Assembly (NCBI GenBank): GCA_965223435.1
Contig: CBDCWQ010000011.1
Location: 1 to 51,245 of the forward strand
Source of the DNA: CBDCWQ01 sp965223435
Lineage (GTDB): Bacteria; Myxococcota; Kuafuiibacteriia; Kuafuiibacteriales; Kuafuiibacteriaceae
Length of the DNA stretch: 51,245 bases
Direction: 5' to 3'
Numbering within the stretch: position 1 is the stretch's first letter; each line of letters starts with the position of its first letter. Both the position numbers and the translations under genes were made by a program. Below the pieces are notes generated by a model. The model was not told the DNA's origin and searched no databases. It saw only the letters and a program-made list of their open reading frames with translations. Positions 50,568 to 51,245 of the stretch are shown here, piece by piece.

Positions 50568-51245
50568 ATGGTTCAAGTGCCTTTGGAACAGGTCAACGCG
50601 GAGGCCCCAGGCTCAAATGCATCTGTCGACATCCCCCAAAAAATCCGCGGGCTTCGAGAAACGTTCAATCAAGGCCACACCAGAAGTCTCGAGTGGCGCA
50701 CCAAGCAGCTGAAGGGGATCCAGCAGATGCTGTCCGAAAACGGCACTGCGCTCAAAGAAGCCCTCCGGAAGGACGTCGGTAAAACCGAACTTGAAGCCCA
50801 TCTCACCGAAGTTGCGTACATCGCCTCCGAAGTGGATTACGCACTCGGGCACCTCAAGGCCTGGATGAAACCCGATCGCGTGAGCACCCCTGTTTTCACG
50901 CAGCCGGGTACCAGCCGCGTGTACAAAGACCCACTGGGCGTCGTTCTCATCATCAGCCCCTGGAACTATCCGTTTGCACTGGTGGCCGGGCCTCTTATCG
51001 GCGCGTTGTGCGCCGGCAACGCGGTAGCCATCAAACCGTCCGAGATCGCACAACACACTTCTTCCTTCCTCCGTCACTTCTTGCCTCGGTACCTCGATGC
51101 CAAGAGCGTGGCGGTCATCGAGGGCGGCATCCCCGAAACCACCCAACTTTTGCGGGAGCGCTTCGACCACATTTTTTACACGGGCAGCGGGCGGGTCGGA
51201 AAAGTTGTTCTCGAAGCGGCAGCCAAGCACTTAACACCCGTCACC
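50568..51245 (+). CDS. Aldehyde dehydrogenase (ALDH3-like), N-terminal part, cut by window end
   Basis: ATG 50568 opens 226 codons that run off the right edge. The product shows the NAD(P)-binding half of the aldehyde dehydrogenase fold: WRTKQLKGIQQMLSENG, PLGVVLIISPWNYPF (cofactor and oxyanion region), AIKPSE, and IFYTGSGRVGKVV with the Gly-rich turn. The helix GKTELEAHLTEVAYIASEVD and the general plan resemble class 3 (fatty or aromatic aldehyde) enzymes, which oxidise aldehydes to acids. The catalytic Cys and general-base Glu lie beyond the window. It starts 113 bp after thrC with its own weak spacer, so joint control is not certain. Confidence 0.9.
   Translation, partial: MVQVPLEQVNAEAPGSNASVDIPQKIRGLRETFNQGHTRSLEWRTKQLKGIQQMLSENGTALKEALRKDVGKTELEAHLTEVAYIASEVDYALGHLKAWMKPDRVSTPVFTQPGTSRVYKDPLGVVLIISPWNYPFALVAGPLIGALCAGNAVAIKPSEIAQHTSSFLRHFLPRYLDAKSVAVIEGGIPETTQLLRERFDHIFYTGSGRVGKVVLEAAAKHLTPVT

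Overview
The window reads as chromosomal DNA of a myxobacterium-like member of the former Deltaproteobacteria (Myxococcota or a near relative). The reasons are the GC-rich, densely packed genes, GTG and TTG starts, many TPR proteins and cysteine-rich secreted lipoproteins, a PEGA-tailed Ser/Thr kinase, an FHA-type sigma-54 activator and, above all, genes of the Glt/Nfs gliding and spore-coat machinery. I see no insertion sequence, phage gene or CRISPR array.

Layout. Positions 1-132 hold the 5' end of an RNase Z gene. Positions 193-10779, all on the minus strand, form Glt/Nfs-like cluster 1. In transcription order it encodes an outer-membrane beta-barrel, GltC-like, GltD-like, GltE-like lipoprotein, a small GltF-like protein, and a GltG-like FHA/TonB-type protein carrying ten 36-bp tandem repeats. 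Positions 10890-17670 carry lipoproteins, a von Willebrand A protein paired with a membrane/coiled-coil protein, a rubredoxin-type zinc/iron ribbon and a degenerate extended SDR. Positions 17877-20330 encode a lipoprotein with 19 pentapeptide repeats in front of a seven-bladed RCC1 propeller, followed by tRNA-Pro(GGG). Positions 20823-29125 form a signalling block: a double cyclic-nucleotide-binding-domain protein, an acidic hypothetical, a beta-barrel, an FHA-sigma-54 activator, a TPR protein and a Ser/Thr kinase. Two more lipoproteins lie at 29158-31365.

Positions 31458-41468 (minus) are Glt/Nfs-like cluster 2. It has the same gene order, now with two beta-barrels, and its GltD-like gene is split by a one-base offset at an A9 run. 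It lies directly downstream of folP-glmM-pdxJ (41474-44504). The right end holds a hypothetical gene, a fatty-acid desaturase with an alanine-rich tail, a PlsC-type acyltransferase, an HU-family protein, threonine synthase behind a SAM-I riboswitch, and the start of an aldehyde dehydrogenase gene.

How it works together (inference). In Myxococcus, Glt and Nfs proteins A-G form an envelope-spanning complex: beta-barrels in the outer membrane, TPR proteins and lipoproteins in the periplasm, and an inner-membrane FHA/TonB-like protein energised by TolQR-type AglQRS motors. Both clusters here encode this A-G set, but the window holds no recognisable motor genes, so any motor would have to be elsewhere. 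The kinase and FHA proteins could supply phospho-signalling, but only proximity and domain types suggest this.
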